From: Nocardia seriolae NBRC 15557
GTDB taxonomy: Bacteria; Actinomycetota; Actinomycetes; Mycobacteriales; Mycobacteriaceae
Direction of reading: 5' to 3'
Assembly (NCBI RefSeq): GCF_007990715.1
Contig: NZ_BJWY01000072.1
Coordinates: 1-38,580 of the forward strand
DNA length: 38,580 nt
Of this stretch, positions 24,085 through 32,105 are shown piece by piece. Position 1 is the stretch's first letter, and every line of letters starts with the position of its first letter. Under the pieces are notes generated by a model. That model searched no databases, was not told the DNA's origin, and saw only the letters and a list, made by a program, of their open reading frames with translations. The position numbers and the translations under genes were made by a program.

Positions 24085-24540
24085 ATGTCGTTGCTGCGCA
24101 ATGCCAGTATGGGCCTCGCCGTTACGTCGATGGCCGCGATGGGCACCGTGGCCACCGGAACCGCTTCCGCGGCGGACGCGGAGCCGGTCTTCACCGCCGC
24201 CTCCGGTGACCTGTACGGCGCACTCGCGCTGTCCAAGAGCACCGGAAATGTCGCATATGCCGTGAACTACGGCAGCTGGGACAGTGCCGACGGCGCGGCC
24301 GTCGAGCAGTGCGGTGGCGGCGACTGCGCGGTCGTCGTGCACTTCGCCAACGCCTGCGGCGCGGTCGCACAGGGCGCCGACACCCGCTTCGGCTGGGCCT
24401 GGGCCCCGTCGAAGTCCGAGGCCGAATCCTCGGCCATCAATGTGCTCGGCAAGAGCGCCCCGTCCTTCCCGGACACGGGTTCCTCCTCGCCGCGCCAGGC
24501 CAAGGTCATTCTGTCGGCCTGCACCGAGAACGCCAGCTGA
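24085..24540 (+). CDS. Secreted DUF4189 domain protein
   Basis: This is a 151-residue exported protein. Residues 1-30 form a signal peptide with a hydrophobic core and ATGTASA-AD cleavage. The mature part is a single DUF4189 domain: LYGALALSKSTGNVAYAVNY, then ECGG-like EQCGGGDCAVVVHFANACGAVAQG and a final CTENAS. The four cysteines form two likely disulfides. DUF4189 proteins are common in Nocardia and mycobacteria, and their function is unknown. GGGGAG stands before the ATG. A classic rho-independent terminator follows the stop, so it is a single-gene unit, 52 bp after the LexA-like gene. Confidence 0.85.
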   Translation: MSLLRNASMGLAVTSMAAMGTVATGTASAADAEPVFTAASGDLYGALALSKSTGNVAYAVNYGSWDSADGAAVEQCGGGDCAVVVHFANACGAVAQGADTRFGWAWAPSKSEAESSAINVLGKSAPSFPDTGSSSPRQAKVILSACTENAS

Positions 24541-24558
24541 GTTCTCAGCCGAGTGCCC

Positions 24559-24600
24559 CAGCGCCACACCGGATTCGTCCGGTGTGGCGCTGTTTTGTTT
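24559..24600 (+). terminator. Rho-independent terminator
   Basis: CAGCGCCACACCGGA (24559-24573) pairs perfectly with TCCGGTGTGGCGCTG (24578-24592) around a TTCG loop, followed by TTTTGTTT. A 15-bp GC-rich stem, a tetraloop and a T-run make this the most classic terminator in the window. It ends the DUF4189 transcript. Confidence 0.95.
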
Positions 24601-24652
24601 GCCGGAGTCCGTTTCCCAGCAACACGCCCGACCGGGCGGGGATGATTTCGGA

Positions 24653-25276
24653 GTGGACGACATCACCTACGAGGACACCCGGTTCGCCCTGCACGCCGCG
24701 GCCGAACTGCTGATCGCCGGTCCGCAGTACCGCCGCTTCGGCAGCATCCGCATGCGCATCGTGCTGGGCGGGTTCACCGGCATGAAATGGCCGGTGTCGG
24801 TGACGGGGACCGATCTGGTGTGGCCGCAGGGCCGCATCCGCCTGCACGGCACCTACAGTGACCTCGCCCTGACCGCCGGTTTCGAGGCCGACGGCCCGCC
24901 CGAGGGTCTGTATTCCGACGGCACCCGGATGGATCCGGACGAGCCGTTCACCGTCGATGCCACCGCCGCCACCGCCGTGCACGACTGGTTCGCGGTGGGG
25001 GACACCGCATTACGTCGCTTCGCCGCCGAGCAGCCGGTGCTGTGGCCGGAGCATTTCGATCTGTCGGTCGCCGTGGACGAGGTGAACTACGGTGTCTCGC
25101 CGGGGGATTGGGACAACCCACAGCCCTACGCCTATGTCGGGCCGTGGACGCGCCGCCGCGGCGAGTACTGGAACGCGTCGTTCGGGGCCATGCGCCCGCG
25201 CGCCGAGGTCGCCACGGTCGAGGGCCTGCTGGAATTCTTCCGCGAGGGGAGAGCCCGTGCGGCGCAGGACGATTGA
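24653..25276 (+). CDS. Conserved hypothetical protein
   Basis: This 207-residue soluble protein has no signal peptide or membrane segment. It is not matched to a family I can name. Visible features are an N-terminal helix YEDTRFALHAAAELLIAGPQ, a beta-rich middle (MRIVLGGFTGMKWPVSVTGTDLVW), an aromatic stretch WDNPQPYAYVGPW and GEYWNASFGAMRP, and a helix before the end. The GTG at 24653 is the start that opens the plausible protein; the same frame continues upstream through the terminator, where it is surely not coding. GC bias at the third codon position is normal for the genome. It converges with the TetR gene at 25.3 kb. Confidence 0.7.
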   Translation: MDDITYEDTRFALHAAAELLIAGPQYRRFGSIRMRIVLGGFTGMKWPVSVTGTDLVWPQGRIRLHGTYSDLALTAGFEADGPPEGLYSDGTRMDPDEPFTVDATAATAVHDWFAVGDTALRRFAAEQPVLWPEHFDLSVAVDEVNYGVSPGDWDNPQPYAYVGPWTRRRGEYWNASFGAMRPRAEVATVEGLLEFFREGRARAAQDD

Positions 25277-25288
25277 GGTCGTCGCGGA

Positions 25289-25888
25289 TCAGCCTCCGGT
25301 CGGCGCGGTCCCGGTGCGCAAGGCGTCGATCGTCGGGCCGAACCATTCGGCGACCTCGTCGAGGGAGGCCGTGGCGACCGGGCCGAGCCCGAGAATGTAG
25401 CGGGCCCAGGCGATGCCGACGAGTTGCGAGCCGACCATGGCGGCGCGGCGGGCGGCCTCGCCGGTGAGCGGCTCGGGCTTGCCGTCGCGCCAGACCCGTT
25501 GCACGACGAATTCGTTGACCCGCGCGGCCGCCTCGGGCGAGCCGGAGGCGGCCTGTGCCAGGGCGACGAAGGCCCGGCCGGGTTCCTCCGGGCCCTGCTC
25601 CCATTTGCGCAGGAATTCGTACACGATGTCGGTTCCGGTGCGCGGCTTGCCGGTCGCCGCCGATTCGGCCCGGCGCTCGGCGGCGTAGAGCCCGGCCATG
25701 CTCTCGACGAACAGGTCGAGCTTGGTGCCGAAGTAGTGGTAGACAAGCGCGTTGTCCACCTCGGCCCGGCGCGCGACCGCGGTCATGGCGGTCTTGGTGA
25801 AGCCCTGCTCCAGAAAGACCGCGCGGGCCGCGGTCATGATCTTCTCGCGTGTGCCCTGGTCACCGGGCCTGCGGCCGCGTCCTGCCAC
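25289..25888 (-). CDS. TetR family regulator of the MMPL/DDN cluster
   Basis: This 199-residue repressor has an HTH at 12-55 (REKIMTAARAVFLEQGFTKTA then MTAVARRAEVDNALVYHYFG) and TKLDLFVESMAGLY. The C-terminal domain is that of a TetR subgroup common in actinobacteria (EEPGRAFVALAQAASGSPEAA and GSQLVGIAWARYILGLGP). The GTG at 25888 is chosen over the TTG at 25903 because GGAGGGAG lies just upstream. It is divergent from the MMPL gene, and the gap contains repeated TTCACAG/CTGTGAA elements, so it probably represses both. The target transporter is damaged, so the regulator may now mainly control itself and the DDN-type gene. Confidence 0.86.
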   Translation of the reverse strand: MAGRGRRPGDQGTREKIMTAARAVFLEQGFTKTAMTAVARRAEVDNALVYHYFGTKLDLFVESMAGLYAAERRAESAATGKPRTGTDIVYEFLRKWEQGPEEPGRAFVALAQAASGSPEAAARVNEFVVQRVWRDGKPEPLTGEAARRAAMVGSQLVGIAWARYILGLGPVATASLDEVAEWFGPTIDALRTGTAPTGG

Positions 25889-25905
25889 CGGATCTCCCTC
25901 CAACT

Positions 25906-25950
25906 ATTCACAGAGTATGAATTCTGTGCCTAAACTCAGACACTGTGAAT
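25906..25950. promoter_or_regulatory. CTGTGAAT-type operator repeats between TetR and MMPL genes
   Basis: ATTCACAG (25906-25913) and CTGTGAAT (25943-25950) are inverted copies, and a third near-copy ATTCTGTG (25921-25928) lies between them. TTCACAGAGTATGAA (25907-25921) is also an imperfect palindrome. They fill the gap between the divergent genes and overlap the proposed GTG start of the MMPL gene. Confidence 0.55.
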
Positions 25951-27255
25951 TCTATGGTGGTAGCCGGCTCGACCGAGGTCGACCCCTCGGGCCGGAGAAC
26001 AACGAATCTGCCCGGGCGGCTGGGCGGGTGGTGTTACGACCACCGCCGGGCCGTCCTGATCGCATGGATCCTGGGCGTCATCGCGGTGATCGCGACGGCC
26101 GGCGGGCTCGGGCCCGCGTTCGAGGACAACTTCGGGGGAGTGGCCTGCCCGGATTCGAACACCACCCGCGCGCTGTCCCCGGCCTGCGCCGAAAACCGCT
26201 CGTCGAGAATGTCGCGCGCCTGCTGCGACTGGCCGCTGGTGGCGCTGGCGGTGCCGATGTTCTCGATGCGGCTGGCGTTCAGCGACTCCGGTAACGACCC
26301 GACACGTCTGACCACGCGTCAGGCCTACGACCTGCTCGCGCACGCCTACGGCCCCGGCTTCAACGGCCCCTTGGTGCTCGCGGCCGAATTGCCCCGTGCG
26401 GCAGGCGATCACGGTGTGCTCGACGGATTCACGCAGCGGCTGGCAGGCGTGCCCGGCGTCTCGAAGGTCACGGCCGCGATCTACAACCCGGCCGGGGACG
26501 CCGCGGTCATGGTGATCTATCCGGCCGCCGACCCGCAGTCGGCGGAGACGGCCGCGCTGGTGGACAACCTGCGCGACAACGTGATTCCCGAGGCGCTCGC
26601 GGGCACCGATGTCCGGGTCCTGGTGGGCGGCCGGACCGCGGCGGGCATCGACGAGTCCGCGCGTCTCTCGGTCCGGTTGCCCTGGGTGATCGGCCTGGTG
26701 ATCCTGCTGTCGTTCGTGCTGCTCATGGTTGTGTTCCGGTCGATCGCCATCCCCTTGAAGGCGGCGGCCATGAACCTGCTCTCGATCGGCGCGGCCTACG
26801 GCGCGATCGTGGCGGTCTACCAATGGGGCTGGCTGTCATCGATTTTCGGCGTCACCCGCACCGGGCCCATCGACCCGTGGATTCCCCTGATGATGTTCAC
26901 CATCACCTTCGGCCTGTCCATGGATTACGAGGTCTTCCTGCTCTCCCGGATCCAGGAGGAATGGCGCCGTCACCGCGACAACTCCGCGGCCGTCGCTCAC
27001 GGCATCGCCGCCACCGGCCGCATCATCACCGCGGCGGCCGCCATCATGGTCTGCGTCTACGGATCCTTCGTCATCGGCGACCCGTTGCGCACCCTGAACA
27101 TCTTCGGCCTGGGCCCGGCCGTGGCCATTCTGGTCGACGCCACCCTGGTGCGCATGGTGCTGGCGCCATCGATCATGCAGCTGCTCGGCCGGGCCAACTG
27201 GTGGCTGCCCGCCGGGCTCGACCGCATCCTGCCCCGCATCGAAATCGAGGAATAA
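25945..27255 (+). CDS. MMPL transporter with large internal deletion and inverted segment
   Basis: The frame of 436 codons begins like an MMPL/YdfJ transporter (LGGWCYDHRRAVLIAWILG, then AGGLGPAFEDNF). It ends normally with TM8-12 (LVILLSFVLLMVVFRSIAIP, LSMDYEVFLLSRIQEEW, LLGRANWWLP). Complete members have about 720 residues; TM2-6 with the first Asp-Tyr pair and most of the first outside loop are missing. Where they should be, the opposite strand reads QQARDILDERFSAQ and AGDSARVVFES, the loop sequence that should follow FEDNF, inverted at about 26139-26229. The joined frame is open by chance, giving nonsense residues VACPDSNTTRALSP and on. The product is very unlikely to transport. The start is GTG 25945 or ATG 25954. 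Confidence 0.8.
   Translation: MNSMVVAGSTEVDPSGRRTTNLPGRLGGWCYDHRRAVLIAWILGVIAVIATAGGLGPAFEDNFGGVACPDSNTTRALSPACAENRSSRMSRACCDWPLVALAVPMFSMRLAFSDSGNDPTRLTTRQAYDLLAHAYGPGFNGPLVLAAELPRAAGDHGVLDGFTQRLAGVPGVSKVTAAIYNPAGDAAVMVIYPAADPQSAETAALVDNLRDNVIPEALAGTDVRVLVGGRTAAGIDESARLSVRLPWVIGLVILLSFVLLMVVFRSIAIPLKAAAMNLLSIGAAYGAIVAVYQWGWLSSIFGVTRTGPIDPWIPLMMFTITFGLSMDYEVFLLSRIQEEWRRHRDNSAAVAHGIAATGRIITAAAAIMVCVYGSFVIGDPLRTLNIFGLGPAVAILVDATLVRMVLAPSIMQLLGRANWWLPAGLDRILPRIEIEE
26139..26229 (-). other. Inverted MMPL coding fragment
   Basis: On the minus strand these 90 bases encode SQQARDILDERFSAQ, then AGDSARVVFESGQAT. This is the loop that follows FEDNF-x-PGTE in MMPL proteins of this type, so a piece of the gene was flipped in place while about 300 codons to its right were lost. 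The left join lies after AACTTCGGGGG, the right join at CGACT/GGCCGCTGG. Both joins carry the near-identical bases A(G/C)TGGCC, a possible trace of microhomology. Confidence 0.75.
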
Positions 27256-27257
27256 CC

Positions 27258-27680
27258 ATGTCCAAGCAGCAGATTCGCAATCGGATCGTCATCGCCTCGC
27301 ACCGCATCGGACTGCCCTTCGGTCCCATGCACCTGCTGGGGGTGCCGGGACGCAAGACCGGGGTCCTGCGCGTCACGCCGGTCGCCCCGGTGTCGGTGGC
27401 CGGTCGGCGCTATCTGGTCGAGGCGTATCCGAATTCCGATTGGGTCAAGAACGCCCGCCGGGCCGGGCACGGGGTGCTGGCGCGCGGCCACCGGGCCGAA
27501 CGGGTGAACCTGGTGGAAATCCCTGCCGCCGAACGCGGTTCGATTCTCCGGGAGTTCCCGGCCCAGAATCCACGTGGTGTGGGTGCGTTCGTGCGCAACG
27601 GCCTGGTCGAGTCACCGTCCCCCGATGCCTTCGCCGCCGCCGCACCGCGCTGCCCGGTCTTCCGCGTCGATCCCATGTGA
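27258..27680 (+). CDS. Nitroreductase-fold deazaflavin-dependent protein (DDN type)
   Basis: This 140-residue split-barrel protein belongs to the Ddn family. Motifs are LLGVPGRKTGVLRVTPVAPVSVAG, where G-R-x-T/S-G is the family signature, and YPNSDWVKNARRAGHGVLARG. The C-terminus has NPRGVGAFVRNGLVE-like helix and PVFRVDPM. It starts 2 bp after the MMPL stop and is certainly co-transcribed with it. The related gene at 9.6 kb is likewise paired with a TetR. Ddn-like enzymes use F420H2 against quinones or nitro compounds; whether this one does is not shown by sequence alone. Confidence 0.82.
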   Translation: MSKQQIRNRIVIASHRIGLPFGPMHLLGVPGRKTGVLRVTPVAPVSVAGRRYLVEAYPNSDWVKNARRAGHGVLARGHRAERVNLVEIPAAERGSILREFPAQNPRGVGAFVRNGLVESPSPDAFAAAAPRCPVFRVDPM

Positions 27681-27687
27681 TCCGGGA

Positions 27688-28695
27688 TCAGCTCGCGAGC
27701 AGATGCGCCAGGAGCACGTCACCGCCCTCGGTGCCGAGGATGAACGTGCTCGCGTCGGTGGGGCTGATGGTCACCGAGGTGATCGGCTGGTCGGTCGTCA
27801 GCAGGCAACTCGTGTGGGTGAGGGGGTCGGCCCGTACGAATTGCCCGGTGCCGGTGGCGATATAGAGCAGCCCACCGGCCGCGATGGCCAGATCGTCGGG
27901 TAGCAACGGTGTGCTGAGGGGAGCGGCGGCCAGGTCCACGGCCACGCTCGCCCGGCCGGGATCATCGATCGGCAGCGCGACGACGCGGCCGGTGGGACTC
28001 TCCAAAAGCGTGACGTAGAGGGTGTTCCCGGCCACGACAATGCCGTCGGCGCCGGGACCCTGTGCCGCCAGCGCGGTGCGTGCCCGCTCGGTCCAGTCGG
28101 TATCGATCGTCCCGTCCCGGTGGATCCGCACCACCGTGTTCGAGCCGGTATCGGCCACATAGAGGTTCCCGTCGCCGTCGAACACGGCCCCGTTGGCCTG
28201 GCCGAGCCCCGACACGAACACCTCGGGCTGCGGCGAGTCCGCGCTGGGATCGAAGCGCAGCACCCCGCCCCGCCGGGCCGCCCCCGCGATCGGCGAATTG
28301 CCGAATGTCACGTACAGCAACCCGTCCGGCCCGATCCGGACCGCGCCCGGGCTGGTCACCGGCACACTGGTGACGACATGACCGTCCCGGTCGAAGCGCT
28401 CCACGACATTGCGCAGGCTGCGCGCGATCCACACGTTCCCGCCGCCGTCGAACCCCAGATTCTCCGACCAGTCGAGCAGCGGGGCACGGGTGGGAATCGC
28501 CATCCGCATCTTGACCGATGGACAGGAAACAGCTGCGGCCGGGGCAGTTTCGGGTGTATCCGCAGCGGCCGAACCACCCGCGCCCGGCCCTGCCAGAGCC
28601 GCGGTGACGGCCAGCAGTACGGCCGCCGCCGGAGCGAGCCGCCGACCCCCGCGATCCGATTGCGGCACAGCGGCTTCCGATCGCGGATCCGGCAT
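27688..28695 (-). CDS. Secreted beta-propeller protein (SMP-30/NHL-like)
   Basis: This 335-residue exported protein has a long n-region (to about 20), a hydrophobic core LAPAAAVLLAVTAALAGPGAG and an SAAADTP-type cleavage. The mature part has repeats of the six-bladed propeller type: LGFDGGGNVWIARSLRNVVERFDRDG, VRIGPDGLLYVTFGNS, AVFDGDGNLYVADTGSNTVVRIHRDG and LAIAAGGLLYIATGTGQF. The D-G-x-G-N-L/V-Y/W-V/I-A pattern is that of SMP-30/gluconolactonase or NHL domains. It may be a lactonase or a binding protein; metal ligands cannot be assigned. It converges with the DDN gene. The ATG at 28695 gives a long but acceptable signal region. Confidence 0.82.
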   Translation of the reverse strand: MPDPRSEAAVPQSDRGGRRLAPAAAVLLAVTAALAGPGAGGSAAADTPETAPAAAVSCPSVKMRMAIPTRAPLLDWSENLGFDGGGNVWIARSLRNVVERFDRDGHVVTSVPVTSPGAVRIGPDGLLYVTFGNSPIAGAARRGGVLRFDPSADSPQPEVFVSGLGQANGAVFDGDGNLYVADTGSNTVVRIHRDGTIDTDWTERARTALAAQGPGADGIVVAGNTLYVTLLESPTGRVVALPIDDPGRASVAVDLAAAPLSTPLLPDDLAIAAGGLLYIATGTGQFVRADPLTHTSCLLTTDQPITSVTISPTDASTFILGTEGGDVLLAHLLAS

Positions 28696-28771
28696 CGGGT
28701 CGTTCCCTTCGGTGGGCGGAGATCACCGGGAGCCTAGACCGCCCGGTCCGCTCCCGCCAAGCGCTGGGCGC

Positions 28772-29257
28772 TCACGGGTGGCTGGGTAGCCGTTCGGTGG
28801 AGTGGTCGGCCAGCGCGGCTTCGACATTGGCGATACCGGCGCGCACGCCCAACCCGTAGCCGTCATCGGATAGGTCGGCGAGTCGATCGCGGGACGCGTT
28901 CAGGTGCCGCCGTGCCGTGTCGAACGCGCCCAGACGCCCATAGTTGTCGGCCAGGTTGAGATGTAGCGACGGGTAGAAACCCCGGACGCTCAGTCCTGAG
29001 TGCTGCGCCTGCGCACGCTCGTCAGTGAGTGCGGCGCAGGCGTCGAGCGCGCGGATGTCCCAGGTGAGGCCGTCGGCGGCATGGTCCTGCAGGTCGGCCA
29101 TATAGTGCGCCAGGGAAACCCGGTGCAGCGGATCCCCATCCGCGCCGATGGTCTCCCACAGCTCGGTCAGCCGTTCGCGGGCCGCCGCCGTATTGCCTTG
29201 GCGGCCAAGGACTACGGCGTCATTGATGGCGTTCATGGTCTCGTCGACGGCGGTCAT
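28772..29257 (-). CDS. Tetratricopeptide-like helical protein
   Basis: This 161-residue soluble protein is made almost wholly of helices. It shows TPR-like stretches: AINDAVVLGRQGNTAAARERLTELWETIG and SLHLNLADNYGRLGAFDTARRHLNASRDRLADL, where L-A-x-x-Y/L-G-x-x-A/x is seen. It probably acts as a protein-binding unit; no catalytic residues are visible. The start at 29257 (TAVDET) is preferred over the ATG at 29287, since helical sequence begins there. No operon partner is certain; the GNAT gene 51 bp upstream on the same strand may share the transcript. Confidence 0.72.
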   Translation of the reverse strand: MTAVDETMNAINDAVVLGRQGNTAAARERLTELWETIGADGDPLHRVSLAHYMADLQDHAADGLTWDIRALDACAALTDERAQAQHSGLSVRGFYPSLHLNLADNYGRLGAFDTARRHLNASRDRLADLSDDGYGLGVRAGIANVEAALADHSTERLPSHP

Positions 29258-29308
29258 GGCAGCCACGGTAGACCGGGGGTCCGACAACCGGCGGGCGGAC
29301 CGTGACGA

Positions 29309-29905
29309 CTAGCGGGCGGGCCGACCGTGGCGGCCGTCGCCGGTGATGCGTCCGCGCCGGATGAGATCGCGCTTGGTGCCGGGGCCGAGGGCGACCTGTT
29401 CGTCCGCGCCCGCCACGGCTTCATCCGGATTGGGCCGCACGAACAGCGTGACGGTGGTGCCCTCGGTGAAGCCGTTCTTGCGCATCATCCCGGCCGATGC
29501 GGCATTGTGCAGTTCCACGTCGGTGACGATGCGCCGCGCACCGTGCTTGAACAGCAGGTCGCAGCAGGCGGTCATGAGCTTTCCGGCCACGCCGCGCCCC
29601 TGCATATCGGGGGAGACCGCGATCCATTCCAGGTAGGCCCAGTCCTCGCGGAGCTCGAATTCCATGGAGGCCAGCACGAATCCGACGACCCGATCCGAAT
29701 CCACCGCCACCCAGCAGGACTTGCCCGCACTGTCGAGATGCTCGGCCACCGAGGTCAGCGACCACGAGGTGTAGGGCTTGGCTTGGGTGTCGAACACCTG
29801 GTAGCCCAGGTCGATGACCTGACGCAGGTGCCCCAGGCCCATGGGGACGACGGCGATCTCGGGATGGATGGCGATCTCGGGTTGGTGGGATATGTCGGAT
29901 TCCAT
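29309..29905 (-). CDS. GNAT family N-acetyltransferase
   Basis: This 198-residue acetyl-CoA-dependent transferase has the core at about 45-150. It runs VFDTQAKPYTSWSLTSVAEHLDSAGKSCWVAV, then VGFVLASMEFELREDWAYLEWIAVSPDMQGRGVAGKLMTACCDLL. It contains the acetyl-CoA loop QGRGVAG (R/Q-x-x-G-x-G/A) and ends with HNAASAGMMRKNGFTEG. A C-terminal tail of about 45 residues is rich in Arg and Gly. This layout resembles ribosomal-protein or small-molecule acetyltransferases, but the substrate is not known. The ATG at 29905 fits the family start; the frame is open to 29962. Unlike the decayed GNAT at 0.8-1.2 kb, this one is complete. Confidence 0.87.
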   Translation of the reverse strand: MESDISHQPEIAIHPEIAVVPMGLGHLRQVIDLGYQVFDTQAKPYTSWSLTSVAEHLDSAGKSCWVAVDSDRVVGFVLASMEFELREDWAYLEWIAVSPDMQGRGVAGKLMTACCDLLFKHGARRIVTDVELHNAASAGMMRKNGFTEGTTVTLFVRPNPDEAVAGADEQVALGPGTKRDLIRRGRITGDGRHGRPAR

Positions 29906-29980
29906 GTCCGATAGTTTGCCAGGTGAGCGCTGCTTCGCCCGGAACCCTCCGGGCGCGGCCACCGCGGGTGCGGCGTGCTA

Positions 29981-30871
29981 TCACGCGCCCTTGCGCGCCT
30001 GCTTGGCCGGAGCCTTCTTCGCCGCCTTCTTGGCGGGCTTCTTCTCGGCGGTGGCCTTGGCAACCTTGGCCGGTGCGGCGGTCGCCTTGCGCCCCGACGC
30101 CTCGAGGCTGCGCTGCAGAGCGGCCACCAGATCGACGACCTCGGCATCCATTTCCGGAGCGGCCGCCTCGGGCGCCCGGGTCACCTTGCTGCTGCCGCTG
30201 GCGATCGCCTCATCGAGCAGCTTCTTCAATTCGATCTGGTATTCGTCCACGTAGAGGCCGGGATCGAAATCATCCGAGAGCGTGTCGACCAACGTCTCGG
30301 CCATCTGCAATTCCTGCTTCTTGGGCTCGGCGACATCCTCGAGCTTGTCGAACACGGCCTCACGCACCTCATCCGGCCACAACAGCGTCTGCAACACCAG
30401 CACCCCGTCGCGCACCCGCAGCGCACCGAGCCGGGTCTTCTGCCGCAGCGTGAAATGCACCAGCGCCACCCGATCCACCCGCTCGAGCGTCTTCGCCAGC
30501 AGCACATACGCTTTCGGCGTATTCGAATCGGGTTCCAGATAGTAGCTCTTATCGAACAGAATCGGATCGATCTGCTCCGACGGCACGAATTGCAAGACCG
30601 GAATTTCGTGCTTCTCCGCCGCCGGAAGCTTGGCGAAGTCCTCATCGGTGAGAATCCCCCGATCCCCGTCAGGCGATTCATACGCCCGATCAATATCGGA
30701 ATACTGCACCGGCTGCCCATCCACCGTGCACACCCGCTCATAGCGAATCCGCCCCCCATCCACCCCATGTACCTGGTGAAACTTGATGTCATGGTCCTCC
30801 GTGGCGGTATAAACCTTCACGGGAACATTCACCAGCCCGAACGCGATGGAGCCCTTCCAAATGGACCGCAT
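29981..30871 (-). CDS. ku: Ku, non-homologous end-joining DNA-binding protein
   Basis: This 296-residue homodimeric bacterial Ku rings broken DNA ends and recruits ligase D. The N-terminus MRSIWKGSIAFGLVNVPVKVYTATE is diagnostic, followed by FHQVHGVDGGRIRYERVC and FDKSYYLEPD. The core ends at about 250 with EYQIELKKLLDEAIASG. A Lys/Ala-rich tail (AKVAKATAEKKPAKKAAKKAP) follows, like the basic tails that aid DNA binding and ligase contact. No ligD is in the window. The gene stands alone, 75 bp upstream of the GNAT gene on the same strand. Length and start are normal. Confidence 0.96.
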   Translation of the reverse strand: MRSIWKGSIAFGLVNVPVKVYTATEDHDIKFHQVHGVDGGRIRYERVCTVDGQPVQYSDIDRAYESPDGDRGILTDEDFAKLPAAEKHEIPVLQFVPSEQIDPILFDKSYYLEPDSNTPKAYVLLAKTLERVDRVALVHFTLRQKTRLGALRVRDGVLVLQTLLWPDEVREAVFDKLEDVAEPKKQELQMAETLVDTLSDDFDPGLYVDEYQIELKKLLDEAIASGSSKVTRAPEAAAPEMDAEVVDLVAALQRSLEASGRKATAAPAKVAKATAEKKPAKKAAKKAPAKQARKGA

Positions 30872-30983
30872 TGTCCGATCCTACTTCGGACGGGTGCTTG
30901 TGGTCGGCTACGCGCCGCCGACCTGGGGTTTCGGATGGTTGTGGGTTCAATCGCGGACTCCGCGCGCAAACGAGCCGGGGTGA

Positions 30984-31202
30984 TCAGGGCAGCGGAATCC
31001 ACAAGCCGAACAGCCAGAAGCCGTGTCCAGCGGGCTGCTGATTCGAGGGGTTCTGCTTATCGTGGTTCGGGTTCTGCTGAGTCTGCGTGGGTGCGGGCTG
31101 CGGCGCGACCGGATCGGCGTTGGCCACCCCGGCGCCGATGCCCAGTGTGCTGAGCGCGATCCCACCGGCGACCGTGACCTTCGCAATCTTCGACTTCAAC
31201 AT
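30984..31202 (-). CDS. Very small secreted protein
   Basis: This is a 72-residue product with a signal peptide (MLKSKIAKVTVAGGIALSTLG then IGAGVANA-DP). The mature part of about 40 residues is rich in Pro, Gln and Asn and ends with the hydrophobic GFWLFGLWIPLP. The ATG at 31202 is preferred to the upstream 31244 because the signal peptide begins there and GAGGAAGCGAG lies upstream. It matches no family I can name; similar small Pro-rich exported peptides are frequent in Nocardia. The aromatic C-terminus may touch membrane or wall. It is flanked by about 110 and 240 bp without genes. Confidence 0.7.
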   Translation of the reverse strand: MLKSKIAKVTVAGGIALSTLGIGAGVANADPVAPQPAPTQTQQNPNHDKQNPSNQQPAGHGFWLFGLWIPLP

Positions 31203-31440
31203 CCCTGTACTCGCTTCCTCTCGATTCACGGTGGTCTCGACCACCGGCCGGCTGATGCCGACCTACCAACCGCGCCTCTCGAACATCAGCTCGAACTCGC
31301 CTGCAGCTGTGAGGTAGCTGTGTGCGTCAGGTGACAACTGCGGAGGGCCGGGCGAGAACTACCCGCCGAGATTCTTGGAACTGATACGAGCGGTATTCGG
31401 CGACGATCCATGTTGACGGTCCCTGTGCGCTGGAACACTT
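31203..31440. other. Gap without recognised gene
   Basis: These 238 bases between the small secreted protein and the TetR gene hold the promoter of the former. Six-frame reading gives only short runs without a family pattern, no strong hairpin and no operator was seen. Confidence 0.5.
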
Positions 31441-32061
31441 CTATGCGTCTTCGTCACCGGTAGAAGGCGTTTCGATACTCGAGCTTCGCGCGAGTAGGTC
31501 CTCGACGATCAGGGTGAGTTGGTCGCCGATGTGGTCCAGGGCTCGGGTGCTGTGCTCGGCGCGGCACATGGCCACGCTGCCCTCGGCGGCGGCGACGATC
31601 AGGGTGGCGGTGCGCTCGGCGGCGGCCGGATCGGCGCCGTGTTCGCGCAGGGACGTTGTCAGCAGGGCGGTCCACTGTGAGAACGCGGCGGCGGCTGCTT
31701 CGTGCGGGGCCGCCTCGGCCTCGGGCAGGTCCTCGACCGAGACTGCCAGTACGGGGCAACCGGCGCGGAATTCGGTGTCTACCACGACCTTTCGCCACAT
31801 GCTCAGAAAGGCCCGGAGTGCCTCGACCGGTCCGTTCTCGAGTTCGCGGGTGAGCAGGGTCGAGGTCAGCTCGCCCGCGAAGGTGACGGCCTCGGCGGCC
31901 AGTTGGGTTTTGCCGCCCGGGAAGTAGTGGTAGGTCGACCCCAGCGGCGCGCGGGCGTACTTGGCCAGTTCGCGCACGCTGGTGGCATTGAGTCCGCGCC
32001 GCCTGATCATGTCGGCCGCGCCTGCCACGAGCTTCTGGCGTGAGTCCCGAGAGTCCGCCAC
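31441..32061 (-). CDS. TetR family regulator, LmrA/YxaF type
   Basis: This 206-residue repressor has an HTH at 8-52 (RQKLVAGAADMIRRRGLNATSV then RELAKYARAPLGSTYHYFPGG) and the FPGGKTQLAAEAV motif. The ligand domain contains AGCPVLAVSVEDLPEAEAAPHEAA, the GCPV feature shared with the TetR at 9 kb. The GTG at 32061 is chosen because AAGGAGG lies 5 bases before it; the frame reaches ATG 32091. It is divergent from the tautomerase-dehydrogenase-tautomerase operon, which it likely represses. The shared gap holds the imperfect palindrome TCGTTATGACGA (32106-32117). Confidence 0.88.
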   Translation of the reverse strand: MADSRDSRQKLVAGAADMIRRRGLNATSVRELAKYARAPLGSTYHYFPGGKTQLAAEAVTFAGELTSTLLTRELENGPVEALRAFLSMWRKVVVDTEFRAGCPVLAVSVEDLPEAEAAPHEAAAAAFSQWTALLTTSLREHGADPAAAERTATLIVAAAEGSVAMCRAEHSTRALDHIGDQLTLIVEDLLARSSSIETPSTGDEDA

Positions 32062-32105
32062 CTCTACCTCCTTGTCTATAGCGGCTGTCATATTGTAGCG
32101 TGCTG

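Noticed and set aside
26034..26315. 93-codon minus-strand frame as an independent gene
   Set aside because: Its central 30 residues are MMPL loop sequence and the ends are mirror translation of the MMPL gene, so it is an inverted fragment and not a gene.
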